Shown here piece after piece: positions 11,690-23,584 of a stretch of DNA of 64,000 bases. Every line of letters starts with the position of its first letter. Position 1 is the first letter of the stretch. The position numbers and the translations under genes are program-made. This DNA is from Nymphaea colorata (lineage: Eukaryota > Streptophyta > Magnoliopsida > Nymphaeales > Nymphaeaceae). The notes below the pieces were generated by a model. It made no database searches. It saw nothing but the letters and a program-made list of their open reading frames with translations, and was not told where the DNA came from. Location of the stretch: positions 9,360,505-9,424,504 of the forward strand of contig NC_045140.1 of the NCBI RefSeq assembly GCF_008831285.2, in the 5' to 3' direction.

Positions 11690-14600
11690 CTCGATACTCC
11701 AAAAGATGACTTGAATTTTACGAACTTTGAATAGTCAAGTGATTTTCTAAATCTGTCTGCAACTTTATCATTTGTGGAACAATATTTTGTTTCTATTGTT
11801 CTATCAACAACAACTTCACGGATAAAGTGATGATGTAACTCAATGTGTTTGAAATACCAGATTTTTTGTCATAGGAATTGTCAGTTGATTATCACCAAAA
11901 AGTTCATTTATCTCATTTGCTCTTGGTGCAAGTCGCCCAAAATTCTTCATATCCAAATAGGTTGAAATGCAGATGCAGTGGCTGCAACATACTGCACTTC
12001 AGAAGATGATAGAGTCACAATTGCTTGCTTTTTGGACATACATGACACAACCCCCAATCCAAAAGTAAAAGCATACCCACTTGCTATCATCAACAAAACC
12101 AGCCCAATTGCTGTCAGAAAAGTCAATTAGCTTAAAATCAGAATTAGGTTGGTACCAAATCCTATAGTTGGTTGTTGATCAGATGGAACAAAGGATCCAT
12201 TTTGCTGCTCCAAAATGATGTATTGATAAACAATGCATAAATCTTGAGACCAAACCAACTGAATACACAATATCTTGACACGTCTGTGTAAGGTACATTA
12301 ATTTCCCAACTAAACTCATGTATAACTTCTCATCGACTCTCACATTACCATCATTTATAGTTAACTTCTCATTAGTGTTCATGAAAGTTGAACATGACTT
12401 ACATGATAACATATTAAATTTCTCAAGTATGTTCAAAACATATTTTTCTTGAGAAATAAAAATATCATCATCAGTCTGTTGAACCTGAAGTCCAAGAAAA
12501 TAATGTAACAATATCAGATCTGGCATATCAAATTCACATATCATGCTTATTTTAAATTTTTCAATGAGACTACTAGAAGAGTTTGTATAAATGATGTCAT
12601 CTATGTAAACACAAACTATAAGAACATCATTACATGCTCTCTTCACGTATAAAGTGGATTCACTTTCATTTTTGTGAGAATCATTATGCATCATGTGTTT
12701 GATCTCTTATAATACTTGCTTAAGGCCGTAAATAGTCTTTTTCAACCTGTACACGTTCTCCTCTTGTCCATTAATAACAAATCTATGTGGTTGCCAAACA
12801 CAAACTTTTTCTTCCAAGAAGCCACTAAAAATGTTGACTTCACATCAAACTGAAAAACTGACCATTTTGTATGAGCAGCTAATGCCAAAATAATTCTAAC
12901 AGTTTCAAAACGTGTAACAGAAGAAAAAGCTTTTAAAAAATCTACCCATATTCATGAGCATACGTTTTTACGACAAGTTTTGCTTTTTATTTTTGCATGT
13001 GTCCATCAACATTATATTGTACTTTGTAGACCTATTTAACACCAATGACATTTTGGCCATCTAGTAGATCTACAAATTCCCAAGTGGCATTCCTTTCAAT
13101 AGCCATTATTTCTTCTTCTATGGATTTCTTCCATTCTTATTTTCTGCAAGCATCTGTATAACATGTCAGTTCTGCGACCATTAAAACAAGTGCATAATTA
13201 TAAAGATCATCAAGCCTCCTTATAGCTTTTTTTGGAGGACTATTACTATCCATAGTAGGTCCAATATTTTGACCTCTTGGAGCTTTCTACGAAAATGATG
13301 TTGGTGGAAGTTGGGATGCATCTTTTTCAAATTCATTTGCTTCATTTGAATCATTCTCAATAACCAAATGTTCATCTTTATTATCTCACTCTAAAAAATG
13401 ACTTCCATTAAAAATAATAGCTCACCAAATAATAAGATTTTTTGTATTAGTGGTATACAACTGATACTTTTTCGTAACATATGAATATCTAACAAATATA
13501 TATTTTTCACTTTTCTTACCCAACTTAGTGTGTTTGCTTTGATCAATTAAAGGATATGAAAAACACCCAAAAAATCATAAATTACTTACATCAGGTTTCC
13601 TTCCCCACCAAGCCTCATAGTATTTGATTGCATATGGTTTTAGTTGGTCAAAGAATTAAAATATGAACTGCAATAGCCATTCCTTTTGTGCAAAAATCAT
13701 TTGGAAGTTGGCTTTCACCTAGTATGCTTCTAGCCATTTTACTACAGTCCCAGTCTTTCGTTCAAACATCATTTTGCTAAGGTCTCTTCCTTACTGTCAA
13801 TTGTCTATGAATTCTTTTTTTTTTTTTTGCAAAAAATCATCAAAATCATTAGATAAAAATTCTCCTCCTTTATTTGTGTGCAAACACTTCATGGCAATGA
13901 TTGCTGCCTTTCTACTAAAGCCTTGAATTCTTGAAATTTTTCAATAGTTTATGATTTTTCGGTAAGAAAATATAGTCATCAATTGATACAAGTAAAATAA
14001 TTAATAAACAACAGAAAATCTCCACCATTGTTCGAAGAATGAGTATTCATGGGCCCACAGATGTTTGCATAAACTAGTTCAAGAGGTTTCTTAGCTCTCT
14101 ATGCCTTTTCAATGGGGGAAGTGTTTTTTCATATAAACATCCTTCACAAATCTCATCACTACATGTAATATGAGGTAAACCCAATACATTGTTCTTATTG
14201 TTTAATAATTTCAAGTTGTTATAATATAAATGACCATCCCTCCAATGTGAGAGTTGAGAAATTTTATCAACATTACCAACTAATGCAACTTCATTTATAT
14301 GTGAAATTTCAAGTGGAAACATCCTATTTGGAGTCATTTTCACTATAATGAAGGACTTGCCATCTGACTACTTTCTCTTGATTTCACAAGTTCCGCAATT
14401 AAAATTAAGTAAATAACCATTTCAAGCAACTGTCCAATACTCAATAAGTTGTAAGTTAAATCAGATATATAATAAACATCATGGATTAACTTTTTAGGAC
14501 CTGATTTAATTTTAACTTCAATAGTTCATTTGCCTTCATTCTCTAGTAGCTTGTTATTTCCAAGTCATACACATACCTTCACAGACTCGTCAATATGGTG

Positions 14601-15710
14601 GAAAATGTTTTTTTATCTATTATATGGATACTACAGCCATTATATGAAAACCACACATGATCGACTTTAGCTTGCGAATAAGAAATGAAAAGGTTAGTTT
14701 GATTACCTTCTTCCTTTTCTTGAGCCACATTAGCTTACCTTTTTTGCCTTTTCCTAACACTTTGCTTCGACATGCCCAAATTTTTTTTTGCAAAAATAAC
14801 ATTTGTTTGTCCCTGAAACTTGGTCTTTGATAAATACCATGGCCAGAATTCTACCAACATCCACCAAATCTTCCATGGCCATGATCACGACCATGACCAT
14901 GATATCCATTTCTACCACTTCCTCTACCTGCATATTTTCTTCTAACACGCCTTCATCTTCCTTTTGCTTGTTAAAAATTTCTGCCTTAGCCTGAAATGCA
15001 TGCTCAATATTTTTTTCTATTGACCTGCTCAATCTCGCTTCATGTGCTAAAAGTGAACTCATCAATTCGTTAATAGAATAAGTACTCATGTCTTTAGATT
15101 CTTTTATAGCAGTTACGACATGATCAAATTTGAATGACAAACTTCATAAAATCATTTATTCTATCTTTTTATCTTCCATTATTTTTCTAAATGTTTTCTT
15201 TTGATTTATGGTAGTAGACATTCTAGAAAAAAATTTGGATGCATTCCTTTTTCTACATTTGCAAGGTTTTAAATTCTTTACGTGGAGTTTGAAGTTTTAC
15301 TGTTGTTACCTTGCTATCTCCATGATAAACTTTCTTCAAAATATTCCAAGCTTCACTTGACTTGGTTGTTGCTGCGACGCGAGGGAAAATATGTTCAGCT
15401 GCAAAACAATATGAATCTTTTCATCCTTTTTGTGTGTCTCTTTTGCTTCATTTGAAGACTCTACTGCATTATTTTCAACTAGATACCAAAGATCTTATGA
15501 TACAAAAAATGTCTTATTTTAATGCTCCAAAATTCATAATTTTCTTCATTAAAAATAAGTATCAAAGTGTGTGAGAAGTTGATAATAGTATTAAAATTCA
15601 TACCATTCGATGACATTTTCCAATCAAACTTTTACGAACAACTTTGAAAAATTGACTTCAAAACATTCTTCGCAACGTTCTAATTGGTTCTGATGAATAC
15701 ACCCAACTTG
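11690..15710 (-). pseudogene. Copia gag-pol polyprotein, broken
   Basis: Only fragments of the polyprotein remain open. The gag C-terminus with a CCHC-type zinc knuckle lies at 14754-15140 (CYFC, then H and C); an A(9) run adds one residue between the second Cys and the His, probably by slippage. The GAG-pre-integrase domain lies at 14074-14343 (HW, then GHLYYNNLKLL, then CEGC). The integrase core, about 13000-14050, is heavily disrupted. Reverse transcriptase lies at 12179-12720 with the catalytic box seen as VYIDDIIY, followed by FLGLQV and the LVGKLMYLT connection region. RNase H traces containing DNQ lie at 11700-12000. Stops and frameshifts separate the pieces, so no functional product is expected. 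Confidence 0.85.
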
Positions 15711-15736
15711 ATCGAGTTTGGGCTATGATACCACAA

Positions 15737-16149
15737 TGTTGAAAATAAACAATAATGAAACATTGTACCTTATGTTGCACAAAATGAGTTTGCAAAACAA
15801 CTTTTGTATTGGAGGAGAAGAATACTAATACAACTCACAGCACCCACAAGACCACATTGGTACAACATCCACTTGATACAAATCACACAAACCAAAGCAC
15901 CAATTTATAGACTACCCCAAGACACTCAAGTTATGAACCATAAACCTCCATACTAATGGTCATTACAAACATGACATTTAAAGATATTAAAAATAAAAAA
16001 GTCCCCATTACCACCTTAATTTATCATGTTATAACTCTGTGATATTAAAACCTTAATTTACCATGTCATAACTATATGATGTTAAAATAAAAAACTGCAA
16101 TTTTTATTCTAGACATTTAATAAAATTGTACGCATCTTTAATATTTGCA
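15737..16149 (-). repeat. Copia 5' LTR (right end)
   Basis: This is about 413 bases long, begins TGTTGA and ends TTTGCA on the plus strand, and so keeps TG...CA termini. The primer-binding site lies just inside it. It is the better preserved of the two LTRs. Confidence 0.85.
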
Positions 16150-17149
16150 CCTGCTCGTCACCCCCATCAGATTACTAAAACTTGAGTGGGCAGATTCTTT
16201 AAGGTCAGATAAGATTTTGATCTTGAACTGACAAATGCATGTGAAAGAATAGAGAGCCACACACGCACATACACTCTCTCTATGTGCTTCTTTTGTGGGG
16301 GGGGGGAGAGAGTGTGTGTGTGTACATGCAGGCCCAAGTTGTATATGGGGAAGTACTTTGACACAGACAACCAAGATTGAATAAAAGCATGGGAAAGGAA
16401 ACCATGTGGATGGTGGAGTAGGCTTCTCCTGATTATCATTTTTGTTTTGTACCACTAGGAATATTCGTAGTATCACTTTACGAAACTATATGTATGCATG
16501 ATTTTATTGTGCAGTAGGTCCACATTCTTTGTTCTCACCAAAGTTAATTAGTACAAAGTGTCTCTACCATCCTTTGACAATAGTATCATACCATCTGATC
16601 TTAGGATTGTCTCTCCTTTCAAGAATATCAAATTACACTGCAGAGCACTAGCTTCATGCCAATGGAATCACAACATTTGCAAGGATTTATTTTTAAATTT
16701 TTCATATGTTTTTCAAGGGGAACACCAAGGGTGTGATAAACTCTGTCATTCTTTTGATCGAGTTTTTTGTAAGATAGGTAGACAAGGCTCACCTTTCTCA
16801 AAATTATTTGTGATTCTTGATCTTAATCAATTACAATGCTTGTTGTTCTCTGATCCTTCTTTCGAAGGTTTCGTAGAATAGTTTGGAGATTAGGTTAATT
16901 ATTCTCATAAAATTAGAGTATTTGCATTTTTCGTTGGGCTTTAATCTAAGTAGCTCAGCATTGCGAGAGTAGCGTCACCCTTAATGTGTCTTCATAGCTT
17001 TGTCTATCAACTACAAATCTTTAGTGCTTTATATATTTGTTCGAGCAGTAGCCCAAGATCTCATGGCCGCTATGGGTAAGATGCGTGACCATCAAGTTGA
17101 AAGGCCAATGGTCCTAACACCTGATATAATTTATTGCACGTGCTCAAAG
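16150..17149. other. Spacer between the copia and gypsy elements
   Basis: A short G(9)(AG)n(TG)n microsatellite lies near 16299-16323. The 107-codon frame at 16558-16881 has no recognised domain and no intron context. No gene is supported. The stretch ends at the CAAAG target site (17145-17149) of the gypsy element. Confidence 0.5.
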
Positions 17150-17553
17150 TGTTCGCCTGTGTCTAGAGTCTGTACAGTTCTTTGCTTTATTGTGTATTTC
17201 CTTTGCTTATGTTAAATCCTTGCTTATGCTTGTTTACTTGTAAGGGAGTACCCTCCCACCAGTCTAAGTGTAATGTTTAGGGATTTTATGTTTTGGGTGG
17301 TCGGCATTGGAATTCTTGTAAGCGGCTTCGAACATTCTATAAGTAAAGTTGAGATTATCCTCATTTCCTTACCTCCCTCGTGAAGTACAAGTTTTCCAAT
17401 ATGAATACATTGTGAGTTTTTTTTATTCACAATCTCTTTTCTTTATGCACTTTGCTTTCCAAAATGTTCTTTCAGCCCCTTTCAACGGTTTGAAGGCTGA
17501 CAGTAATTAGGTTATTGTCATACCGCACAGACTGAAAGAGTCAGCCCATGACA
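17150..17553 (+). repeat. Gypsy 5' LTR
   Basis: A 404-base LTR, TGTTCGCCTGTG at the start and CCATGACA at the end. It is clearly similar to 22044-22429, with small indels accounting for the 18-base length difference. Confidence 0.9.
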
Positions 17554-17639
17554 ACTGGTATCAGAGCCACGTTAGGCTCAATCTGGGGAAGTGGTTGGAG
17601 AGTCGGTGTAGAACAATACGCCGGTGAGCGTTGATCAAA

Positions 17640-20600
17640 GAGAACGTCTTGGCGACTCAATATAATCTATGAAGTGCCAAGGGCAAGGGAGTGACCTAGT
17701 TTGACGAGATGGGCACATCAGGAAGAACTGGCTGAAGTTGTGAACAAGTTGGTTGCCAACATAGCTACTCAAGAAGAAGCGTTGGGCAATGCAGCCGAGT
17801 CCTTCAAGAAAACGAGAGACGAAATGAAAACCCTACGGAATAGATGACCGAGCTTATGGCTATGAATCAGTCACTTACTGACACAGTGACCACACTGCAA
17901 GCTGAAGTTAAGGAACTTCAGGTAAAGAACCGCACGCTACAATGACAAGTTTCTGTAGGTGGAGGTGACGATCGGCCAGCAAGAGTTGATGTCCAACGAC
18001 CCGTAAAATACAATGAAAATCGGAATAGTCGAGTGATCGACAACTTTTTGTTTCAAGTAGAATATTACTTGGACCTTCAAGGTGTTGTGAGAGATGACCT
18101 TCAGATTAAGACCGTCACCATGTTACTTGAAGGAGATGTTGTTGCATGGTGGAAAAGAAAACAACTTGACATTCAAAAGAGAATATGCACAATAGACACT
18201 TTCGATGATTTTCAGCGAGAGTTAAGGAATTACTTCATGGCCCCGAATGCGAGACGCCATGCTTATTGGACTGGTTTATTTTGGGACTTCAGTCGTGGGC
18301 ACAATCCAAAGTGAAAATGTAATCCAGAGACCTTGGAGGATGCTTATGTAACAGCAGAGTGCTTGGCCGATACCCAGCGCAAGAGCTACACTAACACCTT
18401 CAAGCCTTTGAAGAAGTCTGACCATGGATGAAAGAAGGAGGATCGACGGAACGTAAATGTGAATCATCGACCCAACATAAAGTCGAGAGGAAACATTTCT
18501 TTCGTAAGAACAACGATTTCCAGAATAAAATGCAAAATTGTTGGTTTTGCAGAGATAGACACTTAGCTAGGTCATGTCCAAAGTGCCTAATAAAAGACAA
18601 CAGGCAAGTTAATTATGCAGTTGCAGAGACCAATGCTGAAGGAACGCAGTCACGCATGGGAGCCGTTCAGATGCTTAATGTTGTACATAGCCGAGTAGCA
18701 TCAAACACGATGGTGAATACATAACTGATGTACATGGATAGTACTTTGAGGGGTAAGTCTACTACAACCATGGTATACTCTGGGCAATGCACAACTTCGT
18801 TTTGAGGGAAGAAGCAGAGAGATTGTGATTGAAGCTTGAGTCAAGACAGAGAACCTTGCCTATCCTTGGAGAAGCAAAGGGTGTAGTCATCCAAGATTGA
18901 GAGTTGGGCTGGCGCTACAAACTTTTCAGTTGTTCCCCTGGATGACTTCAAAGTAATCCTTGGTATGGAGTTCCTTCGAGGCTAGAATGTTAGTATGTTG
19001 CCTAAGTTCAACTCATTGACATTGATGAGACCAGACTGCACACACATCATTCATTGCCATTTTGCTAGTGGAAAGCCACATTCAATGTTGTCTGTGATGC
19101 AACTAAAGAAGGGCGTAAGACATGGGGAACAAACATTTCTCATATCCATCCACGCAGAGGAGGAAGCCAAGTCGATATCTATCCCATCGGCCCTAGCTCC
19201 CTTGTTGGAAGAGTTTCAGGAAGTAATGCCACCTGAATTGCCAAGGCGATTACCGCTGAGACGGGGAGTCGATCATCAGATTAAACTAATCCCTAGAGCT
19301 AAAACCCCAGCTATGGTTCCTTATCGAATGAGACCAGCAAAATTGAAGGAGCTATGAAGGCAGCTTGACGAGATGTTCGACACAGGTCTCATCCGACCGT
19401 CTAAGGCACCATTCGGAATGCCAGTGTTATTTCAGATGAAATAAGATGGCTCAAAGCGTCTATGCATAGACTGCGTTGAACAAGGTGACGGCCAAGAACA
19501 AATACCTGTTACCACTTATTGCTGACTTATTCGATCAGTTGGGCAATGCACGAATCTTTTCCAAATTGGACATTCGATTGGGTTATTGACAAGTCAGGAT
19601 AGTTGAAGGTGATGAACCAAAGACTACTTGTGTCACTCGTTATGGTGCTTACGAATTCCTAGTTATGCCATTCGGGTTGACCAATGCCTTAGGACATTCT
19701 CAACATTGATGAACAAGATCTTCTACCCATACCTTGACAAGTTCGTGGTGATCTATCTTGATGACGTCGTGGTTTTTAGTGGAAGCATGGAGGAACATGT
19801 CAGTCACCTGCATAGGTGTTCCAAGTTTTAAAGGACAACGATCTTTATGTGAAAAAGGAGAAGTGTCTCTTTGGCCATCAGGAGATCAGCTTTTTCAGCC
19901 ATGTTGTAGGGCATGGTCAATTGCGAATGGATCTAGGAAAGTGAAAGCCATTCAGGAATGAAAGCCGCCAACATCAGTACCTGAATTGCGGTCCTTCCTT
20001 GGCTTGGAAAATTATTATAGACCGTTCATCGAGGGGTATTCTTTGATTATCGCTCCTCTCACTGACTTGCTAAAGAAGAACACAGCCTGGGCTTGGACGC
20101 AGTCTGCTCAGGATGCTTTTAAAGGGTTGAAGAGAGCTCTTGTGAAAAAGCCTATACTTAAGTTGCCTAACTACTTGAAGCCATTTGAGGTTCATACTGA
20201 TGCTTTTGACTTTGCTATCGGTAGAGTATTGATGCAAGAGGGTCATCTGATCGCTTATGAGAACCGGAAGTTGAAGGAAGTGGAAATGTGCTATACTATA
20301 CACGAACGTGAAATGATTGCAATCATGCATTGCCGTCACATATGGAGACATTATTTGCTGGGAACTCAGTTCATTGTAAAGACTGATAATGTACCTACAA
20401 GTTATTTTCAGACGCAAAGAAGCTATCTCCAAAGCAGGCTCGTTGGCAAGAATTCTTAGCAGAGTTTGACTTTGCTTTAGAATACAAGGCAAGGAAGACC
20501 AATGTCGTTGCTGATGCGTTGAGTCAAAAGGCAAAACTTACAGCAACTCAGGCAGAGTCCTTTGAAGTACGACTGGAGGGTGCCCTTCTTGAGTGCGTTC

Positions 20601-22026
20601 GCGAAGGGATGCAGCAGGACCCAATGGCCCAACATTTGGTGGCTTTAGCTTGAGCAGGGAAGACTCGAAGATTCTGGCTATGAGACAGACTTCTCATCAC
20701 TAAAGGCAGACGTGCCACGTTGGGGTAACCTTCGACGGGAGCTTCTGAAGGAGTGCCATAATACCTTGTGGGCTGGCCATCCTGAACAGGAGCAGACCTT
20801 AGCACTCCTTGAACATGGATATTATTGGCCTCATATGTGTGATGATGTCCAGGCCTATGTGAAGACATGCCTCATCTGCCAGCAAGATAAGGGGATGAAT
20901 CAAAAGCCTGCTCGCCTACTAGAATAATTTCCTATTTCAGAACGCCCATGGGAAAGCTTCTCTATGGACTTCATTGTGAGCCTACCAAAAGTAGATGGCT
21001 ACAGCTCCATCCTTGTTGTTGTGGATAGGTTTTCAAAGTATGCTACGTTTATCCCAACTTCAAAGGAATGCCCAGTAGAAAAGACGACAGAGCTTTTCGT
21101 GAAGAACATAGTCAAGCATTGGGGTGTGCCGAAGAGTATTGTGAGTGACCGCGATGCTTGCTTCATGAGCAAGTTTTGGCGTGAAGTATTTTGTTTGTTT
21201 GACTCATACTTGTTGTTTTTCAAAAGTTTCCACCCACAGACAGACGACCAGACGGAGCATATCAATGCCTTGTTAGAACAGTACTTGCGGCACTTCGTCA
21301 GTGCGAACCAGAAGAACTGGGTGAAGTTGCTCGATGTTTCCCAATTTTGCTACAACTTACAAAAGAGCGAGTCTTCTAGGCACAGTCCATTTGAAATAGC
21401 TACAGGACAACAACCTCTGATGTCGCACACTCTTACTGCTCAAGAAAAAGGATGACTTATATTCGCCTACCAGTTTATGAACAGACGGAACTCACCAAGG
21501 CATTCTTGCATAAGGCCGCCAAAAAGATGAAAAAGTGGGCCGATAAAGATCGAAGACCTGCCGAATTTCGAATTGGAGACCAAGTCCTAGTGAAGCTATA
21601 TCCTGATTGCACGGGCATCTTTCGTGGGCGTGCTTTGATTTGGAAGTATGAAGGGTCATTCACTGTGACTAAGAGAATTGGGAAGCTGGCGTACAAGTTA
21701 GATCTGCCACCAGACTTCAAGGTGCATCCTGTGTTTCACATATGCAACCTGAAGTCATTCTATGTCGATGCCAAAGATCCGAAGTAGAGTGAACCAGAAT
21801 GAGAGCCAATCCTACAAAGAGCCCGTACAGGTAAGCGTGCAGCTGACAGACAGCTGGAACAAATTCTTCGACACATGATCAACTATCTTAAAGAGTCCAA
21901 GAAATATTTTGTCAAGTGAGCAGATGAAGAACAACCAACCTGGGAGTATGCATTTCGGTTGAAGTTGTGCTACCCACACGAAGTTCGTGCCTACCACGAA
22001 GCAGTTGGCATCGAGGACGGGGCTTG
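17640..22026 (+). pseudogene. Gypsy gag-pol polyprotein, broken
   Basis: Gag (about 17640-18720) shows the retrotrans_gag pattern including VVAWWKRK and a short zinc knuckle CWFCRDRHLARSC, which has three instead of four residues before the His. The protease region near 18750-18990 is disrupted. Reverse transcriptase lies at about 19170-19960 with the catalytic YLDDVVVF. RNase H lies at 19986-20459 (HTDAFDFAIG, then TDN). The integrase zinc domain (H-H-C-C, ending CLICQQDK) lies at 20712-20927. The integrase core lies at 20964-21455 with the catalytic Asp residues in MDFIVSL and SDRDACF and the Glu in the QTEHINALLEQYL segment. The C-terminal part at 21452-21787 holds IGDQVLVKLYPD and HPVFHICNLK. 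A chromodomain-like stretch KYFVK, stop, ADEEQPTWEYA follows. In-frame stops and frame changes break the coding sequence at several points. Confidence 0.9.
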
Positions 22027-22043
22027 ATTTGAAGGAGGGAGCA

Positions 22044-22429
22044 TGTTCCTTTGTGTCTAAAGTTTGTACACTCTTTTGCTTTGCTGTGTATTTCATTTGC
22101 TTATGTTAAGTCCTACTTGTAAGGGAGCACCCTCCTACAGGTCTAAGTGTCATGTTTGAGGATTCTATGTTTTGGGTGGTCGGCATTGAACCTCTGTAAG
22201 CGGCTTCGGCCATCCTGTAAGTAAAGTTGAGATTATCTTTTTTTCCTTATCTCCCTCATGATGTACAAGTTTTTCAAGATGAATACATTGCGAGTTTTCT
22301 TTATTAACAATCTTTTTTCTTTATGAACTTTGTTTTTCAAAATGTTATTTGCGCCCCTTTTAACGGTTTGAAGGCTGGCAGCAATTAGGTTCTTGCCGTG
22401 TCACACAGACTGAAGGAGTCAGCGTAACA
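22044..22429 (+). repeat. Gypsy 3' LTR
   Basis: A 386-base LTR running from TGTTCCTTTGTG to GTAACA. It directly follows the polypurine tract and is directly followed by the CAAAG target duplication. Confidence 0.9.
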
Positions 22430-22430
22430 C

Positions 22431-22527
22431 AAAGAAAGGTCTATCTAATTTAACCTTAACCCCTAGTAGAAGAATTCTTAAAAGAAAGGTCTATCTAATT
22501 TAACCTTACCCCTAGTAGAAGAATTCT
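22431..22527. repeat. Short direct duplication at the gypsy 3' junction
   Basis: A unit of about 49 bases beginning AAAGAAAGGTCTATC occurs at 22431-22479 and again at 22481-22527, differing by about one base. The first copy overlaps the gypsy target duplication, so it probably arose after insertion by slippage. The rest up to 22920 is AT-rich spacer with no gene seen. Confidence 0.75.
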
Positions 22528-22920
22528 TTGAGCGAGTTATCCAATAGTCATCTGCACCCCTAAAATTCACTTAAATTGAAAACTTATATCGAACCAAAGT
22601 CCCTTCTCTAAAGTTTAACCAATTCATGAAAACTAAATCTGCCTCATACATTTAACTCAAAATCATGAATCAACTCCATTTTTTGACACACATGCATAAA
22701 AAACATACCATTATTGTTCCCACATAACCTAGGAACTGCTTGGCAACAACAACAGTATGAATTTGCCAATTTTTTAGAGACATGTGATAATAACAATATA
22801 TAAACACCTAGTTCTACTGCTGCATGTTCCTTGTTCCATGTATCATGAATATACCTAAATTTTTAAAGTAGATTCGTAAAGCACGTACAAAATATTTCAT
22901 CTGCCACACAACCCTTAAAA

Positions 22921-23374
22921 GGCCCTGTTTGTTAGCCTCCTAAATTGACAAAATCCACGCTTTTAGCAAACCGCGAATCTCAAAATCAATCAAGGATTTC
23001 AAATCCTCGATAGAAGGTTTCTCCAGCTGTCGGACCACAGATAGAGACAGCGAGAGAAGGCTGGAGGGTTCTCCGACCGTCGGGAGAGGGCCGGAGAAAC
23101 CCTCGACGGCTGTTGAGGGTTTCTCCGGCCATACCAGACGGATGTACAGAGAGGGAGAAACCCGATACGGCCGTCGAGGGTTTCTCCAGCCGTCCAAAAA
23201 CCTCCGCCGTCGGAGAGAGAGAAATGAAATGAGAAGCGACCGCCGGAGAGGGGCATCGGCGCAGCCTGAGAGGGGCATCGTTGTCGCCGCCGTCCAAAAA
23301 CCTCTGCTGTCGTCATTACCGTCGCCGTCTCCGCCATTATCATCGACGTTTACCATAAAGATGGAGGTCATGGC

Positions 23375-23421
<47 letters not shown>

Positions 23422-23584
23422 CGTCGCCGTTCGCCGGAAAGATGGCGGTCACGGCGAGGAGAAAGAGCGAAAGTGAGAACGAGAGAGGTTAAAAATTAAA
23501 ATCCCATCAAAAGCGGTTTTAGCAAACTGCAGTTTTTAAGATCCGAGCATCTTACCCGGATCTGAGATCCGGTCAAACGCCGCC
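22921..23584. mobile_element. GC-rich element with imperfect terminal inverted repeats
   Basis: The left end GGCCCTGTTTG and the reverse complement of the right end GGCGGCGTTTG match at 9 of 11 bases, and the related motif TTTTAGCAAAC occurs near both ends. The GGCC-GTTTG type of terminus is common on plant non-autonomous DNA transposons of the PIF/Harbinger and hAT types, but no exact target duplication could be fixed (TAAA lies near both sides). The interior is strikingly GC-rich, with repeated GTTTCTCC and GGCCGTCG blocks on both strands and a (GA)n tract at 23380-23418. It could be captured genic sequence. Long open frames on both strands here follow from base composition and are not called as genes. 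Confidence 0.5.

Larger units (their letters stand above)
11278..16149 (-). mobile_element. Ty1/copia LTR retrotransposon, degenerate
   Basis: Two diverged direct repeats (11278-11672 and 15737-16149) flank an internal region read on the minus strand. Next to the right LTR the minus strand has TGGTATCATAGCC at about 15731-15719, a primer-binding site for initiator methionine tRNA with one mismatch. Next to the left LTR it has a polypurine tract AAGGGGGA at about 11680-11673. Domain order on the minus strand is gag, integrase, reverse transcriptase, RNase H, the copia order. Possible 5-bp target duplications are CTTGC (11273-11277) and CCTGC (16150-16154), differing at one base. Many stops and frameshifts, plus LTR divergence, show an old inactive copy. 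Confidence 0.9.
17150..22429 (+). mobile_element. Ty3/gypsy LTR retrotransposon (chromovirus-like), degenerate
   Basis: LTRs at 17150-17553 and 22044-22429 begin TGTTC and end CA. A perfect 5-bp target duplication CAAAG flanks the element (17145-17149 and 22430-22434). A primer-binding site TGGTATCAGAGCC (initiator Met tRNA) lies at 17556-17568, two bases after the left LTR. A polypurine tract GAAGGAGGGAGCA lies at 22031-22043 directly before the right LTR. Gag, protease, reverse transcriptase, RNase H and integrase follow in gypsy order on the plus strand. A chromodomain-like tail (about 21840-22026) suggests a chromovirus. Internal stops make it inactive. The direct repeat starting at the right target duplication (22431-22527) is a separate event. 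Confidence 0.95.

Noticed and set aside
16558-16881. 107-codon open frame between the two LTR elements
   Set aside because: No recognised domain; isolated in repeat-rich spacer.
22940-23492. Overlapping long frames on both strands in the GC-rich element
   Set aside because: Open on several frames and both strands because of GC-rich repeated composition; Arg/Pro/Ser strings with no domain.
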